Origin: Lysobacteraceae bacterium NML95-0200 | GTDB taxonomy: Bacteria; Pseudomonadota; Gammaproteobacteria; Xanthomonadales; Xanthomonadaceae | DNA length: 64,000 bases | Reading direction: 5' to 3' | NCBI GenBank assembly: GCA_002798255.1 | Contig: NWQQ01000010.1 | Location: 1-64,000, forward strand | In this document: in pieces, positions 54,432 to 64,000 of the stretch | Position numbering within the stretch: position 1 is the first letter of the stretch | Layout of the letters: the number at the start of each line of letters is the position of its first letter | Translations under genes and position numbers: made by a program | Notes under the pieces: model-generated | What the model was told of the DNA's origin: nothing | The model's input: the letters and a program-made list of their open reading frames with translations, nothing else | Database searches by the model: none

Positions 54432-55149
54432 GAAGCTTTCATCAACTGCCGGCGATATCGTGCTCCGTGCCGAGCGGCTGGCCAAGGTATATGCCGAGGG
54501 CAAATTGAAGACGCCGGTGTTTGAGGGACTTGACCTCACCGTGCGCCAGGGCGAAACCGTCGCCATCATCGGTGCATCCGGGGTGGGCAAGAGCACTTTG
54601 CTGCATCTTTTGGGCGGGCTGGATACGCCCAGTATGGGGGAAGTCTGGGTGGCCGGGCAGCGCATGAGCGTCTTGAGCGATGCCGCGCGCGGCAAGCTGC
54701 GCAACAAATCCTTGGGGTTTATCTATCAGTTCCACCATCTGTTGCCGGAGTTCACCGCACTTGAGAACGTGATGTTGCCGGTGTTGCTCTCTGGCATGGA
54801 TATGGCCTCTGCCCGCGAGCGTGCAGAAGCACTGCTGGCGCAGGTTGGACTTGCGCATCGGCGGGAGCACAAGCCGGGCGAGCTTTCCGGTGGCGAGCGC
54901 CAGCGAGCCGCGGTGGCGCGGGCGCTGGTCAACAAGCCTGCCTGTGTGCTGGGTGATGAGCCTACCGGCAATCTGGATGAGAAAACCGCGGCCGTGGTGT
55001 TCGACCTGATGCTGGCGCTGAACCGCGCCGAGCGCACCAGCCTGGTGCTGGTGACCCATGACCGGCGGCTGGCACGGCGGCTTGACCGGGTGCTGGAGCT
55101 GCACGAAGGGCGCTTGATGGAAGTTGCCCCCGAGGATTTGGGGGCTTGA
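54424..55149 (+). CDS. lolD: Lipoprotein-releasing ABC transporter ATPase LolD
   Basis: The product has 241 residues. Walker A is [18 protein letters not shown], the signature is [16 protein letters not shown], Walker B is [12 protein letters not shown], and the H-loop is LVTHDRRLA. The [20 protein letters not shown]-loop block is LolD-like. It drives the permease encoded just upstream. comEC begins immediately after its stop. Confidence 0.96.
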   Translation: MNEKLSSTAGDIVLRAERLAKVYAEGKLKTPVFEGLDLTVRQGETVAIIGASGVGKSTLLHLLGGLDTPSMGEVWVAGQRMSVLSDAARGKLRNKSLGFIYQFHHLLPEFTALENVMLPVLLSGMDMASARERAEALLAQVGLAHRREHKPGELSGGERQRAAVARALVNKPACVLGDEPTGNLDEKTAAVVFDLMLALNRAERTSLVLVTHDRRLARRLDRVLELHEGRLMEVAPEDLGA

Positions 55150-57507
55150 ATGAATACGGCAAGGACGCCGTTGCTTTCACCGGCCAGTGTGGCCGCACTC
55201 TTGTTGGGCATGCTGGCTGCCAGCCGATTACCGGCCTTGCCGCCTGGCTGGGTGATTGCGGCTTTGCTGCTGACAGGTGCCGGGCTGTGGTTGCGCTTGC
55301 AGGACTGGCGCCGCTGGCTGGGGGCGCTGGTTTTGGGCTTCGCACTGTTGATATTGCAGGGAAGCTTGCGGCTTGCGGCACAACTGCCTGTCGAACTTGC
55401 AGGCAGCGACTTGCTGGTTCGCGGCCGGATAGTCAGCCTGCCGGTGCATGAGGCACGCCGCAGCCGCTTTCATTTTCAGGTGGCCGACAGCGCCGATATG
55501 CCTGCCGGCCTGCGTGGCAAACGCTTGCGTCTGGGCTGGTATGACGGCTTTGGCAAGGCCGATGAAAACGCGCTGCCTGCTGCACGTTTCCGGTTGCGTG
55601 GCGGTGAAACATGGCAGCTCAAGGTACGCCTGAAAAGACCGCGTGGCCTGCACAACCCCGGTGGTCTGGACAGTGAACGGCAGATGCTGCTGGAAAACAT
55701 CGCCGCACAAGGCACGGTGCGCGACTCCGGTAGCAATCAAAGGCTGGCAGCGGGCAACGGTATTATCGCCTGGCGCGAGGCGATGGCCGCCCGCATCAAG
55801 GCCGGTACGCCAGAGGAGGGCGCGCGTTTTGTGGCAGCACTGGCCATTGGCGATACACGCGGCTTGTCGGATGCCGACTGGCAGGCGCTACGGGCGACCG
55901 GCCTTACGCATTTGATTGCCATTTCCGGCTTTCATGTCGGCATGGTCGGTCTGGCTGCTGCCGGGCTGATGTTTGCCGTTTGCTGGCTACTGCCCGGCCT
56001 TACCCGTTATTGGCCGCGCCGGGTCTGGATGCTGCTGGCTTCATCCGCCGGTGCCTTTGCCTATTTGCTGGCAAGCGGCGCATCGTTGCCCACGGTACGC
56101 ACCGTATTGATGATTGTCTTTGTGACCGGAGCGATGCTGTTGCGCAGGCAAACCAGTATTGCGCAATCGGTTGCATTGGCGCTGGCTGCGATGTTGCTCC
56201 TTGAGCCACTGTCTATTTTGCAGCCGGGATTTTGGCTGAGTTTTGGCGGGGTGGTATGGCTGGCCTGGGTATTGCAGTCGGCCAAGTCCGGGCATATCCG
56301 GCAATTTTTGCTGGCGCAAGCGGTGGCAACCCTGGGTCTTTTGCCGCTGACGGCGGTGTTCTTTGCACAAGCCTCCATCGCCGGGCCGTTGGCCAACCTG
56401 CTGGCGGTGCCATGGTGGAGCCTGATAGTAGTGCCGCTATCGATTCTCGGGGTGCTGGCGGAAATGCTGTCAACAGGGGGCGGACAGGTCTTCTGGACAC
56501 TGGCCGCGCAGGCTTTCGAGCCTAGCTGGCAGTTGTTTGCGAAGATGGCCGCATCGCCCTGGGCATTGGCAAGGTTGCCGGAGGCTACATGGTTTGCCTT
56601 GCCATTGGCACTGCTTGGTGCATTCGTGCTGATGCTGCCGCGCAGCGTGCCGGGCAGATGGCTGGCGAGCGTTTTACTGCTGCCGCTGCTCTGGCCCTGG
56701 GTGCCGCGACCGGAAATGGGCGAAGTCGACATCGTGCAGCTGGAAGTCGGGCAGGGCACGGCCATTTTGCTGCGTACTCGCCAACATGATTTTTTGTATG
56801 ACACAGGCCCCGCCGCGCCGGGCGGCTTCAATGCCGGTGAAAGCGTGGTACTGCCAGCCCTGTATGCACTGGGTGTGCGCAGGCTCACCGCCATCGTCAT
56901 CAGCCATGCCGATGCCGACCATGCCGGTGGTTTGTCAGCCGTACAGGCCGCCTTTCCCGAAGCCCTGCTCTGGGCGCCCCCCGGTGCCGGGCTTGCCGGT
57001 GCCCGCGACTGCACCCGGGACAGTCACTGGCAGCACGATGACGTGGCGTTTGATTTCCTGCACCCGGTGGCGCATTTTCCCTATCTCAAAAACCAGTCCA
57101 GTTGCGTGCTGCGCCTGCAAAGCCGATACGGCAATGCGCTCCTGACCGGCGATATCGACCGGCTGATTGAAGCGCGCCTTGTGCGCACCGTGCCGGATGC
57201 GCTGCAGGCCGACATCATCACCGTGCCGCATCATGGCAGTGCAAGCTCATCCAGTCCCGCCTTTGTGCAGGCCACTCGCCCGCAACTGGCTCTGGTATCG
57301 GCAGGGCAGGGCAACCGCTTCGGCCATCCCCGTCAGGAAGTGCTGGCGCGCTGGCAGCAGGCGGGCGCACAAACGCCCATCAGCCATGAACACGGCGCAA
57401 TCTACGCACGCCTTGCCGCCGATGGTATCCGCTGGCAGGGTGAGCGCCAGCACATGCCGAGATTTTGGGATGCCGTTGCGCTGGAAAAGCCCCGGAACAA
57501 TGAATAG
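55150..57507 (+). CDS. comEC: DNA internalization competence protein ComEC/Rec2
   Basis: The product has 785 residues. N-terminal helices and a DUF4131 OB-like domain precede the competence domain (LTHLIAISGFHVGMVGLAAA, many helices to about residue 500). A C-terminal metallo-beta-lactamase domain begins near 520 with SHADADHAGG, LLTGDID and VPHHGSASSSS. It forms the inner-membrane channel for single-stranded DNA uptake. It starts directly after lolD, the usual Xanthomonad order. Confidence 0.93.
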   Translation: MNTARTPLLSPASVAALLLGMLAASRLPALPPGWVIAALLLTGAGLWLRLQDWRRWLGALVLGFALLILQGSLRLAAQLPVELAGSDLLVRGRIVSLPVHEARRSRFHFQVADSADMPAGLRGKRLRLGWYDGFGKADENALPAARFRLRGGETWQLKVRLKRPRGLHNPGGLDSERQMLLENIAAQGTVRDSGSNQRLAAGNGIIAWREAMAARIKAGTPEEGARFVAALAIGDTRGLSDADWQALRATGLTHLIAISGFHVGMVGLAAAGLMFAVCWLLPGLTRYWPRRVWMLLASSAGAFAYLLASGASLPTVRTVLMIVFVTGAMLLRRQTSIAQSVALALAAMLLLEPLSILQPGFWLSFGGVVWLAWVLQSAKSGHIRQFLLAQAVATLGLLPLTAVFFAQASIAGPLANLLAVPWWSLIVVPLSILGVLAEMLSTGGGQVFWTLAAQAFEPSWQLFAKMAASPWALARLPEATWFALPLALLGAFVLMLPRSVPGRWLASVLLLPLLWPWVPRPEMGEVDIVQLEVGQGTAILLRTRQHDFLYDTGPAAPGGFNAGESVVLPALYALGVRRLTAIVISHADADHAGGLSAVQAAFPEALLWAPPGAGLAGARDCTRDSHWQHDDVAFDFLHPVAHFPYLKNQSSCVLRLQSRYGNALLTGDIDRLIEARLVRTVPDALQADIITVPHHGSASSSSPAFVQATRPQLALVSAGQGNRFGHPRQEVLARWQQAGAQTPISHEHGAIYARLAADGIRWQGERQHMPRFWDAVALEKPRNNE

Positions 57508-57544
57508 CCTCTCAATTTTCGTAGGCCATACGGGCTTGCTGTCC

Positions 57545-57572
57545 TTGCATCAGCAAGATTAGCTGCTATAGA
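57545..57572 (+). promoter_or_regulatory. Promoter of rplU-rpmA
   Basis: TTGCAT, 16-nt spacer, TATAGA(AT), about 65 nt upstream of the rplU start. The leader between them has an inverted repeat around CCATGTCGGGCATGG that may matter for regulation. Confidence 0.6.
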
Positions 57573-57636
57573 ATCGCCAGCCCCTTGTCCATGTCGGGCA
57601 TGGGCGACCACAATAACTACAGAGGAATGCTTGGTC

Positions 57637-57945
57637 ATGTATGCAGTACTGGTTACTGGCGGTAAGCAATACCGCGTAGCTCAGGGCGACACCCTGCGCG
57701 TTGAAAAGCTGGACGTTGAGGCGGGCAGCGAAATCAAGTTCGACAACATCCTGATGCTGGGTGATGGCGAAGGCGTGAAATTGGGCGATGCGCTGAAGGG
57801 CGCTGCCGTTTCCGCCAAGGTGGTGGGGCACGGTCGCGCCGACAAGGTGAAGATTGTCAAGTTCCGTCGCCGCAAGCACCACCGCAAGCAGATGGGTCAC
57901 CGTCAGCACTACACTGAAATCGAAATCACCGGCATCAACGGTTAA
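57637..57945 (+). CDS. rplU: 50S ribosomal protein L21
   Basis: The product has 102 residues: [20 protein letters not shown] at the start and [20 protein letters not shown] near the end, both diagnostic of bL21. It binds 23S rRNA in the large subunit. It precedes rpmA by 12 nt. Confidence 0.98.
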   Translation: MYAVLVTGGKQYRVAQGDTLRVEKLDVEAGSEIKFDNILMLGDGEGVKLGDALKGAAVSAKVVGHGRADKVKIVKFRRRKHHRKQMGHRQHYTEIEITGING

Positions 57946-57957
57946 GGAGAAAGACTC

Positions 57958-58215
57958 ATGGCACACAAAAAAGGCGTAGGCTCCTCGCGCAACGGCCGCG
58001 ATTCCAATCCGAAGTACCTGGGCGTCAAGATTTATGGCGGTCAGGCGATTGAAGCTGGCAACATCATCGTGCGTCAGCGCGGCACCCAGTTCCATCCGGG
58101 GCCGGGCGTTGGTCTTGGCCGTGATTACACCCTGTATGCGCTGCAGGACGGCAAGGTGGAGTTTTCTGTCAAAGGTCCGCTGAAGCGCCGTACCGTAAGC
58201 GTCGTGGCAGAATAA
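57958..58215 (+). CDS. rpmA: 50S ribosomal protein L27
   Basis: The product has 85 residues: [35 protein letters not shown] and GRDYTLYAL are all bL27 hallmarks. Its N-terminal tail reaches the peptidyl-transferase centre. A terminator follows at once. Confidence 0.98.
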   Translation: MAHKKGVGSSRNGRDSNPKYLGVKIYGGQAIEAGNIIVRQRGTQFHPGPGVGLGRDYTLYALQDGKVEFSVKGPLKRRTVSVVAE

Positions 58216-58236
58216 GCCACCGCAAACCGGCTTTGG

Positions 58237-58262
58237 CAAACCCCGCTGCGGCGGGGTTTGTT
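58237..58262 (+). terminator. Terminator after rpmA
   Basis: Stem CAAACCCCGC / GCGGGGTTTG with a 4-nt loop followed by TT. obgE, 36 nt on, may be read through or have its own promoter. Confidence 0.75.
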
Positions 58263-58291
58263 ATTTCTGTCGCCACTCACACTTTGCATAA

Positions 58292-59338
<1,047 letters not shown>

Positions 59339-59473
59339 GCGGTAGCCTCCTGTTTGCTGTTACTGTAGGCAAGATAACTTGCGGCTGTTTCATAAATGGC
59401 TTGTCTTCATGTCGAGTAATAGGGGACACCGGGCACTGGAAAACTTGTCCCAGTTCGGTTTTAATCGTGATGT

Positions 59474-59495
59474 GGCGCACAAAATTTTGTGCGCC
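59474..59495 (+). terminator. Hairpin after obgE
   Basis: A perfect 11-bp palindrome (GGCGCACAAAA/TTTTGTGCGCC) 135 nt past obgE and 43 nt before the MBL-fold gene. The T tract is within the stem, so termination is plausible but not certain. Confidence 0.45.
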
Positions 59496-59537
59496 AGTTT
59501 GTTGATGCTGTTGGGCCGCTGACCATGTCCGGTAGTG

Positions 59538-60395
59538 ATGGTGCAACAAGATATTTATGATGCAGGGGCTTCGGGAAAAATGCGCTCCGGAACGGTATTG
59601 TTTGAGAACGAAAATCATCTTTGTGTGGTATTCAATGATTTGGTACCCGGGGAGGATGGGGTTCAGGCCAACCAGTTTTTGGTGGTTGACCATGGCCAGG
59701 CGGCGTTGATTGATCCGGGCGGTGACCTGCTTTATACGCCGCTTTGGCTGGCCATTACCGGGTACGCGCAGTTGCAGGATATTCGCTGGATTCTGACCTC
59801 GCATCAAGACCCGGATGTTGTTGGCGCTGTGGGGCGCTGGCTCGCCAATACCCCGTCACAAGTGGCTTGCTCCCAGCTGTGGGGGCGTTTTGTTCCGCAC
59901 AATGTGTCCAATTACCAGCAGGGGGAGCTGGGAGAAGACCGCTATTACCTGATTTCTGATGGTGGCGGAAAAATGCCGCTGGGAAAATCTGCCATGTATG
60001 CGTTGCCGGGGCATTTCATGCATTCGGTAGGCAACTTCTGCTTTTACGATCCTGTAAGCCGTATTCTGTTTTCCGGGGATATTGGCTCTTCCTTGATTCC
60101 CAATAACGAGAAGTACCAGTTTGCCTCCAGCTTCGAACAGCATGTCAAGCGCATGGCGGGCTTTCATCGCCGTTACATGACATCTAACCGGGTGTTGAAG
60201 CTGTGGGTGAGCATGGTGCGCCAGCTGAACCCGCTGATGATTGTGCCGCAGCATGGCTTGCCTATGAAAGGCAGGGAAATGAGTGCCTTCTTGTCCTGGC
60301 TTTATGACCTGGAGTGTGGGGTAGATCTTTTGAAGCCGGAGCATTACTCGCTGGGAATACTGAAAGCCGCAGGCGTGCCCCTGAACAAGATCTAA
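59538..60395 (+). CDS. MBL-fold protein of the ODP (diiron oxygen-binding) type
   Basis: The product has 285 residues from the ATG at 59538 (a GTG precedes it by one codon). It has the flavodiiron/ODP metallo-beta-lactamase pattern: GDLLYTPLW, ILTSHQDPDVVGAV in place of HxHxDH, YALPGHFMHSVGNFCFYDP, ILFSGDIGSSL and the late His in IVPQHGLPM. Such domains bind O2 at a diiron site and act as sensors. It is monocistronic between hairpins. Confidence 0.78.
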   Translation: MVQQDIYDAGASGKMRSGTVLFENENHLCVVFNDLVPGEDGVQANQFLVVDHGQAALIDPGGDLLYTPLWLAITGYAQLQDIRWILTSHQDPDVVGAVGRWLANTPSQVACSQLWGRFVPHNVSNYQQGELGEDRYYLISDGGGKMPLGKSAMYALPGHFMHSVGNFCFYDPVSRILFSGDIGSSLIPNNEKYQFASSFEQHVKRMAGFHRRYMTSNRVLKLWVSMVRQLNPLMIVPQHGLPMKGREMSAFLSWLYDLECGVDLLKPEHYSLGILKAAGVPLNKI

Positions 60396-60401
60396 ATGCA
60401 A

Positions 60402-60431
60402 AACAATGCCCGGCTTTGGCCGGGCATTGTT
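60402..60431. terminator. Bidirectional terminator between the MBL gene and dksA
   Basis: The stem AACAATGCCCGG / CCGGGCATTGTT is nearly perfect and lies between two converging genes. Confidence 0.7.
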
Positions 60432-60478
60432 CATCAGGTCAGCCGGGGACTTGAGAGCGAAAATCCGGGGCGGATGGC

Positions 60479-61192
60479 TTAATCCCCCAGCTGCTTGCGG
60501 CGGATTTCCCAACGCTCTTGGGCGTCGATGGTGCGCTCCGCCTCGGGACGGGCTTCAAGCCGTTCCAGGCCGATTTCTTCGCCGCTATCCACGCAATAGC
60601 CGTAGTCGCCGTCATCCACGCGGCGAATCACGCTGTCAATTTTGCTGATCAGCTTGCGGTAACGGTCGCGGGTGCGCAGCTCCAGGGCGTTTTCCGTCTC
60701 GCGGCTGGCGCGTTCGGCTTCATCACCGATATCGCGCACTTCGTCCTTCAGGTTTTCGATGGTCTGCTTGGACTCTTCGACAAGCTCCTCGCGGCGTGCC
60801 ACCAGTTTTTGGCGGAAGTATTCCAGCTGCAGTGGGTTCATGTATTCTTCGTCTGCGGAAGGCTTGTAGCCCTTGGGCAGAAGCGGGCGGCCGGTGGCCT
60901 CATCCGTTTTGAACTTGACGGCCTTGCCCTTGGGTTTGGGCACTTCCACTTTTTTATCGGCATCGACCACCACGCGTAGCACCTTGGCCGGCTTTGCAGG
61001 TTTTTTTGCCGGTGTTGCTGCAGCCTTGCGTGTGGCTGCCTTCTTGACGGTAGCTTTTTTGGCTGCAGTTTTCTTGGCGCCTGTACTTTTGGCGCTGTCC
61101 GTCTGCGCAGCAACGGCTGCCTTTTCAACTGCCTTGCCAGCTTTTACAGTAGCCTTGGTTTCGGTTTTCTTGACGGTTTTCTTGACTGCCAC
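60479..61192 (-). CDS. dksA: RNA polymerase-binding transcription factor DksA (long N-terminal tail)
   Basis: From a GTG at 61192 (AAGGA 8 nt upstream) the product has 237 residues. The first ~95 are a histone-H1-like Lys/Ala/Thr tail ([20 protein letters not shown]). The DksA core follows: [20 protein letters not shown], the coiled coil with the DEAERASRE tip at about 170, and the globular end [20 protein letters not shown]. The four-Cys zinc finger is reduced to one Cys. It binds the RNA polymerase secondary channel and works with ppGpp. It is divergent from yidD. Confidence 0.9.
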   Translation of the reverse strand: MAVKKTVKKTETKATVKAGKAVEKAAVAAQTDSAKSTGAKKTAAKKATVKKAATRKAAATPAKKPAKPAKVLRVVVDADKKVEVPKPKGKAVKFKTDEATGRPLLPKGYKPSADEEYMNPLQLEYFRQKLVARREELVEESKQTIENLKDEVRDIGDEAERASRETENALELRTRDRYRKLISKIDSVIRRVDDGDYGYCVDSGEEIGLERLEARPEAERTIDAQERWEIRRKQLGD

Positions 61193-61288
61193 TTTCGTTT
61201 CCTTGAACTTCCCGGAACCGGGAAAGCGAGGCTTTATAGCCCAGCTGTCCGGCTCCTGCAAGCATATCGCCTGTTCATTGTCATCGTG

Positions 61289-61537
61289 ATGGCCCGTTTT
61301 CTCATTTTTTTGCTGCGCAGCTATAAACTGTTCATCAGCCCATTGCTTGGACAGCGTTGCCGGTTTGCGCCCAGTTGCTCGGAATACGCAATGACGGCGA
61401 TTGACCGCTTTGGCTCGCTTAAAGGCTGCTGCATGGCGGCCTCCCGGCTTGGTCGCTGCACTCCGCTGCATCCTGGCGGCTATGATCCGGTACCCCCTGC
61501 ACCTGAATCCGTATCCAACGAAAAGGAGACCTCATGA
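61289..61537 (+). CDS. yidD: Membrane protein insertion efficiency factor YidD
   Basis: The product has 82 residues: [40 protein letters not shown] and [13 protein letters not shown] carry the invariant YidD residues. It helps YidC insert inner-membrane proteins. Its stop overlaps the pyrC start (ATGA). Confidence 0.95.
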   Translation: MARFLIFLLRSYKLFISPLLGQRCRFAPSCSEYAMTAIDRFGSLKGCCMAASRLGRCTPLHPGGYDPVPPAPESVSNEKETS

Positions 61538-62880
61538 CATCCACCCTCGTTAAAAATGCCCGCTTGGTGAACGAAGGCCGCGAGTTCGAGGCCGACCTGC
61601 GTATCGAAGGCGAGCGCATTGCGGATATGGGGACTGCGCTTGCTGCACGCGCTGGCGAGCAGGTGGTGGATGCCCAGGGGCGCTGGCTGATGCCTGGCAT
61701 GATTGATGACCAGGTGCACTTCCGCGAACCGGGGCTTACCCACAAGGGGGATATCGCTAGTGAGTCCGCGGCTGCGGTGGCCGGGGGCATTACCAGCTTC
61801 ATGGATATGCCCAATACCAATCCGCCGACGCTCGACAGTGCCGCGCTGGAAGCCAAATATGCCCTTGCCCAAGGGCGTGCCTGGGGCAATTACGGCTTTT
61901 ATCTGGGCGCCAGCAACGACAATATCGAGGCCATTCGTGCTCTCGACCCGAAAGCCAGCCCCGGCATCAAGGTGTTCATGGGTGCTTCCACCGGCAATAT
62001 GCTGGTGGATGATGCGGAAATCCTCGATGCCATCTTCCGCGATGCCCCCACCCCCATCATCACCCATTGCGAGGACACGCCGACCATCGATGCCCTGATG
62101 GCAGCGCATCTGGCGCAATATGGCGATGCGCTTGGCGCTGACTTTCATCCCGCCATCCGCAGCCGCGAGGCCTGTCTGAAGTCGAGCACACTGGCGGTGG
62201 AACTGGCACGCCGCCATGATGCCCGTCTGCATGTGCTGCATATCTCCACTGCCGATGAGCTGGCCTTGTTCGAGGCCGGCCCTTTGCTGCGTGCCGATGG
62301 CAGCAAAAAGCGCATCACTGCCGAGACCTGCGTGCATTTTTTGCATTTCGCCCGTGAGGACTATGCTCGGCTTGGCAACCAGATCAAATGCAACCCTGCC
62401 ATCAAGGAGGCCAGCGACCGCGACGCGCTGATTGCCGCCCTGGCAGATGACCGTATCGATGTTCTGGCCACCGACCATGCTCCGCATGGCTGGGAGGAAA
62501 AACAGCAGCCCTATGCCAAGGCGCCCAGCGGCCTGCCGCTGGTGCAATACGCGCTGCTGAGCGCGCTCGAACATGTCCACAGCGGCCGCCTCAGCCGCAG
62601 CCAGATCGTGCAGAAATTCGCTCACGCACCGGCACAGCTGTTCGATGTGGCTGAGCGCGGCTTCCTGCGCGAAGGCTATTTTGCCGACCTTGTGCTGGTA
62701 GAAGATTCTCCGCTGACCGTGCAGCGCCAGGATGTCCTTTCCAGATGCGGCTGGTCGCCGTTTGAAGGGCATACCTTCAAATCACGCATCGCCGCTACCT
62801 GGGTCAATGGGCAAATGGTCTGGGATGGCCAGACCCTGGTTGGACAGCCCAAGGGTCGCAGACTGGAGTTTGCCCGATGA
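61534..62880 (+). CDS. pyrC: Dihydroorotase
   Basis: The product has 448 residues. The metal-site blocks are [16 protein letters not shown], the carboxylated Lys in [30 protein letters not shown] and [27 protein letters not shown] is also typical. It cyclises carbamoyl-aspartate to dihydroorotate in pyrimidine synthesis. The N-terminal QVH in place of HVH is usual for this subgroup as I know it. It overlaps yidD before it and the lipoprotein gene after it. Confidence 0.93.
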   Translation: MTSTLVKNARLVNEGREFEADLRIEGERIADMGTALAARAGEQVVDAQGRWLMPGMIDDQVHFREPGLTHKGDIASESAAAVAGGITSFMDMPNTNPPTLDSAALEAKYALAQGRAWGNYGFYLGASNDNIEAIRALDPKASPGIKVFMGASTGNMLVDDAEILDAIFRDAPTPIITHCEDTPTIDALMAAHLAQYGDALGADFHPAIRSREACLKSSTLAVELARRHDARLHVLHISTADELALFEAGPLLRADGSKKRITAETCVHFLHFAREDYARLGNQIKCNPAIKEASDRDALIAALADDRIDVLATDHAPHGWEEKQQPYAKAPSGLPLVQYALLSALEHVHSGRLSRSQIVQKFAHAPAQLFDVAERGFLREGYFADLVLVEDSPLTVQRQDVLSRCGWSPFEGHTFKSRIAATWVNGQMVWDGQTLVGQPKGRRLEFAR

Positions 62881-63284
62881 ACATGACAGCCGTTTTGGTG
62901 CCTGCCTGCCTGCTGGTCGCTTGCGCTGCGCCGCAAAAACAGGAAAGCACAACGCCCCCCCATTGGGCAGTACAACGGGATACCGCCATGCCTTCTTCGC
63001 CAAAACCCCTTCCGCCCGAGCTGCGTCCGGTGCTGCCCGGCACGCCAGTCCCCGGCAGTCGTATCAGTGTTCCCCGCACGGTCAAGGCGGGGGAGGCGCT
63101 CGAGGGGCGTGTCCCGGTGGGTAGCCAGGTGACGGTTAACGGACAGGCAGTTGCCGTGGATGAAAACGGCCAGTTCAGTTACCCGGTGGAAAAATCGGCC
63201 AATGGTAGCCTGGATGTCCGCATCAAACGCCCGGCACCCGACACCCGGCCAGCGATGCCGCTGCGGGTACAAATCGTCCGTTGA
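62877..63284 (+). CDS. Putative lipoprotein with a beta-sandwich domain
   Basis: The product has 135 residues. The signal peptide is [20 protein letters not shown], with a lipobox Cys at about residue 16. A Pro-rich segment precedes a small beta-rich domain (ALEGRVPVGSQVTVNGQAVA, DENGQFSYPVEKSANGSL) resembling Big/FixG-type 'added domains'. It overlaps pyrC by ATGA and shares its operon. Function unknown. Confidence 0.7.
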   Translation: MNMTAVLVPACLLVACAAPQKQESTTPPHWAVQRDTAMPSSPKPLPPELRPVLPGTPVPGSRISVPRTVKAGEALEGRVPVGSQVTVNGQAVAVDENGQFSYPVEKSANGSLDVRIKRPAPDTRPAMPLRVQIVR

Positions 63285-63327
63285 AGCAGAGTTTTTTTAC
63301 AGAGAGGCCATGAAATGGCCATAAAAA

Positions 63328-63349
63328 AACCACATGGCGCCATGTGGTT
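63328..63349 (-). terminator. Terminator of tRNA-Val
   Basis: A perfect 11-bp palindrome (AACCACATGGC/GCCATGTGGTT) is followed on the minus strand by a T7 run. It lies 21 nt after the tRNA and could also stop the convergent pyrC operon. Confidence 0.8.
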
Positions 63350-63370
63350 ACTTTGGTTCCACCTGAAAGG

Positions 63371-63445
63371 TGGTGGGCGGTACAGGGTTCGAACCTGTGA
63401 CCCCTACCATGTCAAGGTAGTGCTCTACCGCTGAGCTAACCGCCC
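63371..63445 (-). tRNA. tRNA-Val (anticodon GAC)
   Basis: The 75-nt minus-strand cloverleaf has encoded CCA: acceptor GGGCGGT/ACCGCCC, D arm AGCTCAGCGGTAGAGC, anticodon loop TTGACAT (GAC) and T arm ACAGGTTCGAACCCTGT. It has its own promoter and terminator. Confidence 0.96.
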
Positions 63446-63456
63446 GAAGGAGGCGC

Positions 63457-63485
63457 ATCTTAAACGTCTTGCAGCAGCTTGGCAA
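63457..63485 (-). promoter_or_regulatory. Sigma70 promoter of tRNA-Val
   Basis: On the minus strand TTGCCA, a 17-nt spacer and TAAGAT end 11 nt before the tRNA 5' end. Confidence 0.65.
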
Positions 63486-63550
63486 GTAGCTTGTGATTGG
63501 CGCGCGGGTAATTTTCGGTTAGTTTTGCCTGCCCTTGATTTGGAGCCTGC

Positions 63551-64000
63551 ATGACTACCGCAGCAACGCCGCGCCCGCTTGCCATTGTTTCCGCCTTGTT
63601 GGCGGTGTATGTGATTTGGGGCTCTACCTATCTCGCCATTCATTTTGCGCTGCAAGGGGGGTTCGCCCCGTTTCTTCTGGGAGGCTTACGTTTTCTGATG
63701 GCCGGGGGCTTGATGTTTGCCGTGCTGAGGTGGCGTGGGGTGGCCGCACCCACGCCTGCGCAATGGCGCAATCTGTGGGTGATGGGCGCTTTGCTGCTGG
63801 CATTGGGCAATGGCATGGTGAATTACGCCGAGCAGACCGTGTCATCGGGTTTGACGGCTGTGGCAGTCGCCTCATCGCCGATTTGGATGGGGGTGTTTGC
63901 ACTGCTGCGTGGCGAGCGTCCCAACTCAATGGAATGGCTGGGTGTGGCGGTCGGTTTTGTCGGCGTGTTATGGCTGAATGTCAACGGTATGCGTGGCGGC
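63551..64000 (+). CDS. EamA/RhaT-type transporter (5' part, cut by window edge)
   Basis: The first 150 codons are visible. MTTAATPRPLAIVSALLAVY and VIWGSTYLAIHFALQGGFAP are the YedA-like EamA start, followed by FLLGGLRFLMAGGLMFAVLR, LWVMGALLLALGNGMVNYAE and SSPIWMGVFALLRGERP. About half of a ten-helix drug/metabolite transporter is present and the frame is open at 64000. Confidence 0.9.
   Translation, partial: MTTAATPRPLAIVSALLAVYVIWGSTYLAIHFALQGGFAPFLLGGLRFLMAGGLMFAVLRWRGVAAPTPAQWRNLWVMGALLLALGNGMVNYAEQTVSSGLTAVAVASSPIWMGVFALLRGERPNSMEWLGVAVGFVGVLWLNVNGMRGG

Noticed and set aside
61726-61770. Dihydroorotase metal motif QVH in place of HVH as a sign of inactivity
   Set aside because: The [10 protein letters not shown] form is, to my knowledge, the normal one in this PyrC subgroup and the other metal ligands are intact.

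Overview
The window looks like the chromosome of a Lysobacterales (Xanthomonadales) gammaproteobacterium. The GC-rich housekeeping genes have the look of that order: rnr-rlmB, an M2 (ACE-like) peptidase, a secreted nucleotide pyrophosphatase, sdhE plus a YgfX-like gene, one LolC-type permease with lolD then comEC, rplU-rpmA-obgE, and dksA/yidD/pyrC. No species is assigned. Four tRNA genes are read directly from their cloverleaves: Phe-GAA, Leu-CAG, Arg-ACG and Val-GAC.

Layout. 1-2.8 kb is a degraded mobile zone beside tRNA-Phe: an IS1182-type transposase end, an IS481 transposase wreck, a frameshifted two-gene remnant and a 214-bp IS5-type deletion derivative. 2.8-12 kb is core: a YgiC/YgiB pair, a Fur-box-headed TonB receptor operon (receptor, DUF3649, PepSY, DUF3325), mdh, a glutaredoxin-like gene and an aminotransferase. 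12.1-13.6 kb is an IS3-family insertion next to tRNA-Leu, with what may be the 5' end of a lost integrase. 13.7-22.9 kb is core: rnr, rlmB, an RNase T-like exonuclease, purA (whose 5' end is duplicated), tRNA-Arg, an NPP phosphodiesterase, a small exported protein and hutU.

23.4-48.8 kb is the notable part: about 25 kb of accessory genes between hutU and ridA, in two converging arms. The plus arm (23409-39300) has two giant proteins, each reading as a Lon-like S5 domain, a NACHT-type P-loop NTPase and a C-terminal formylglycine-enzyme/C-lectin-like domain. Between them lie two large unknown proteins, three small ones, and a 1001-residue protein combining a degenerate Clp-type AAA module, an FtsH AAA module and an M41 zinc peptidase. 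The minus arm (48830-39997) encodes two DUF4407-like membrane coiled-coil proteins (one fused to RidA), an unknown protein, a radical-SAM activase-like protein, a zinc-ribbon/pseudokinase protein, a coiled-coil protein and a Clp-type AAA+ unfoldase. I read this as an undescribed or little-described NTP-dependent surveillance/proteolysis (conflict) system. The parts are seen in the sequence; the function is inferred.

49.1-64 kb is core again: ridA, M2 peptidase, EamA transporter, sdhE/ygfX, lolC-lolD-comEC, rplU-rpmA, obgE, an MBL-fold protein, dksA, yidD-pyrC-lipoprotein, tRNA-Val and a partial EamA transporter. The island's right edge carries a tandem duplication of a [DUF4407 gene + ridA] unit of about 1.45 kb, which produced the DUF4407-RidA fusion.
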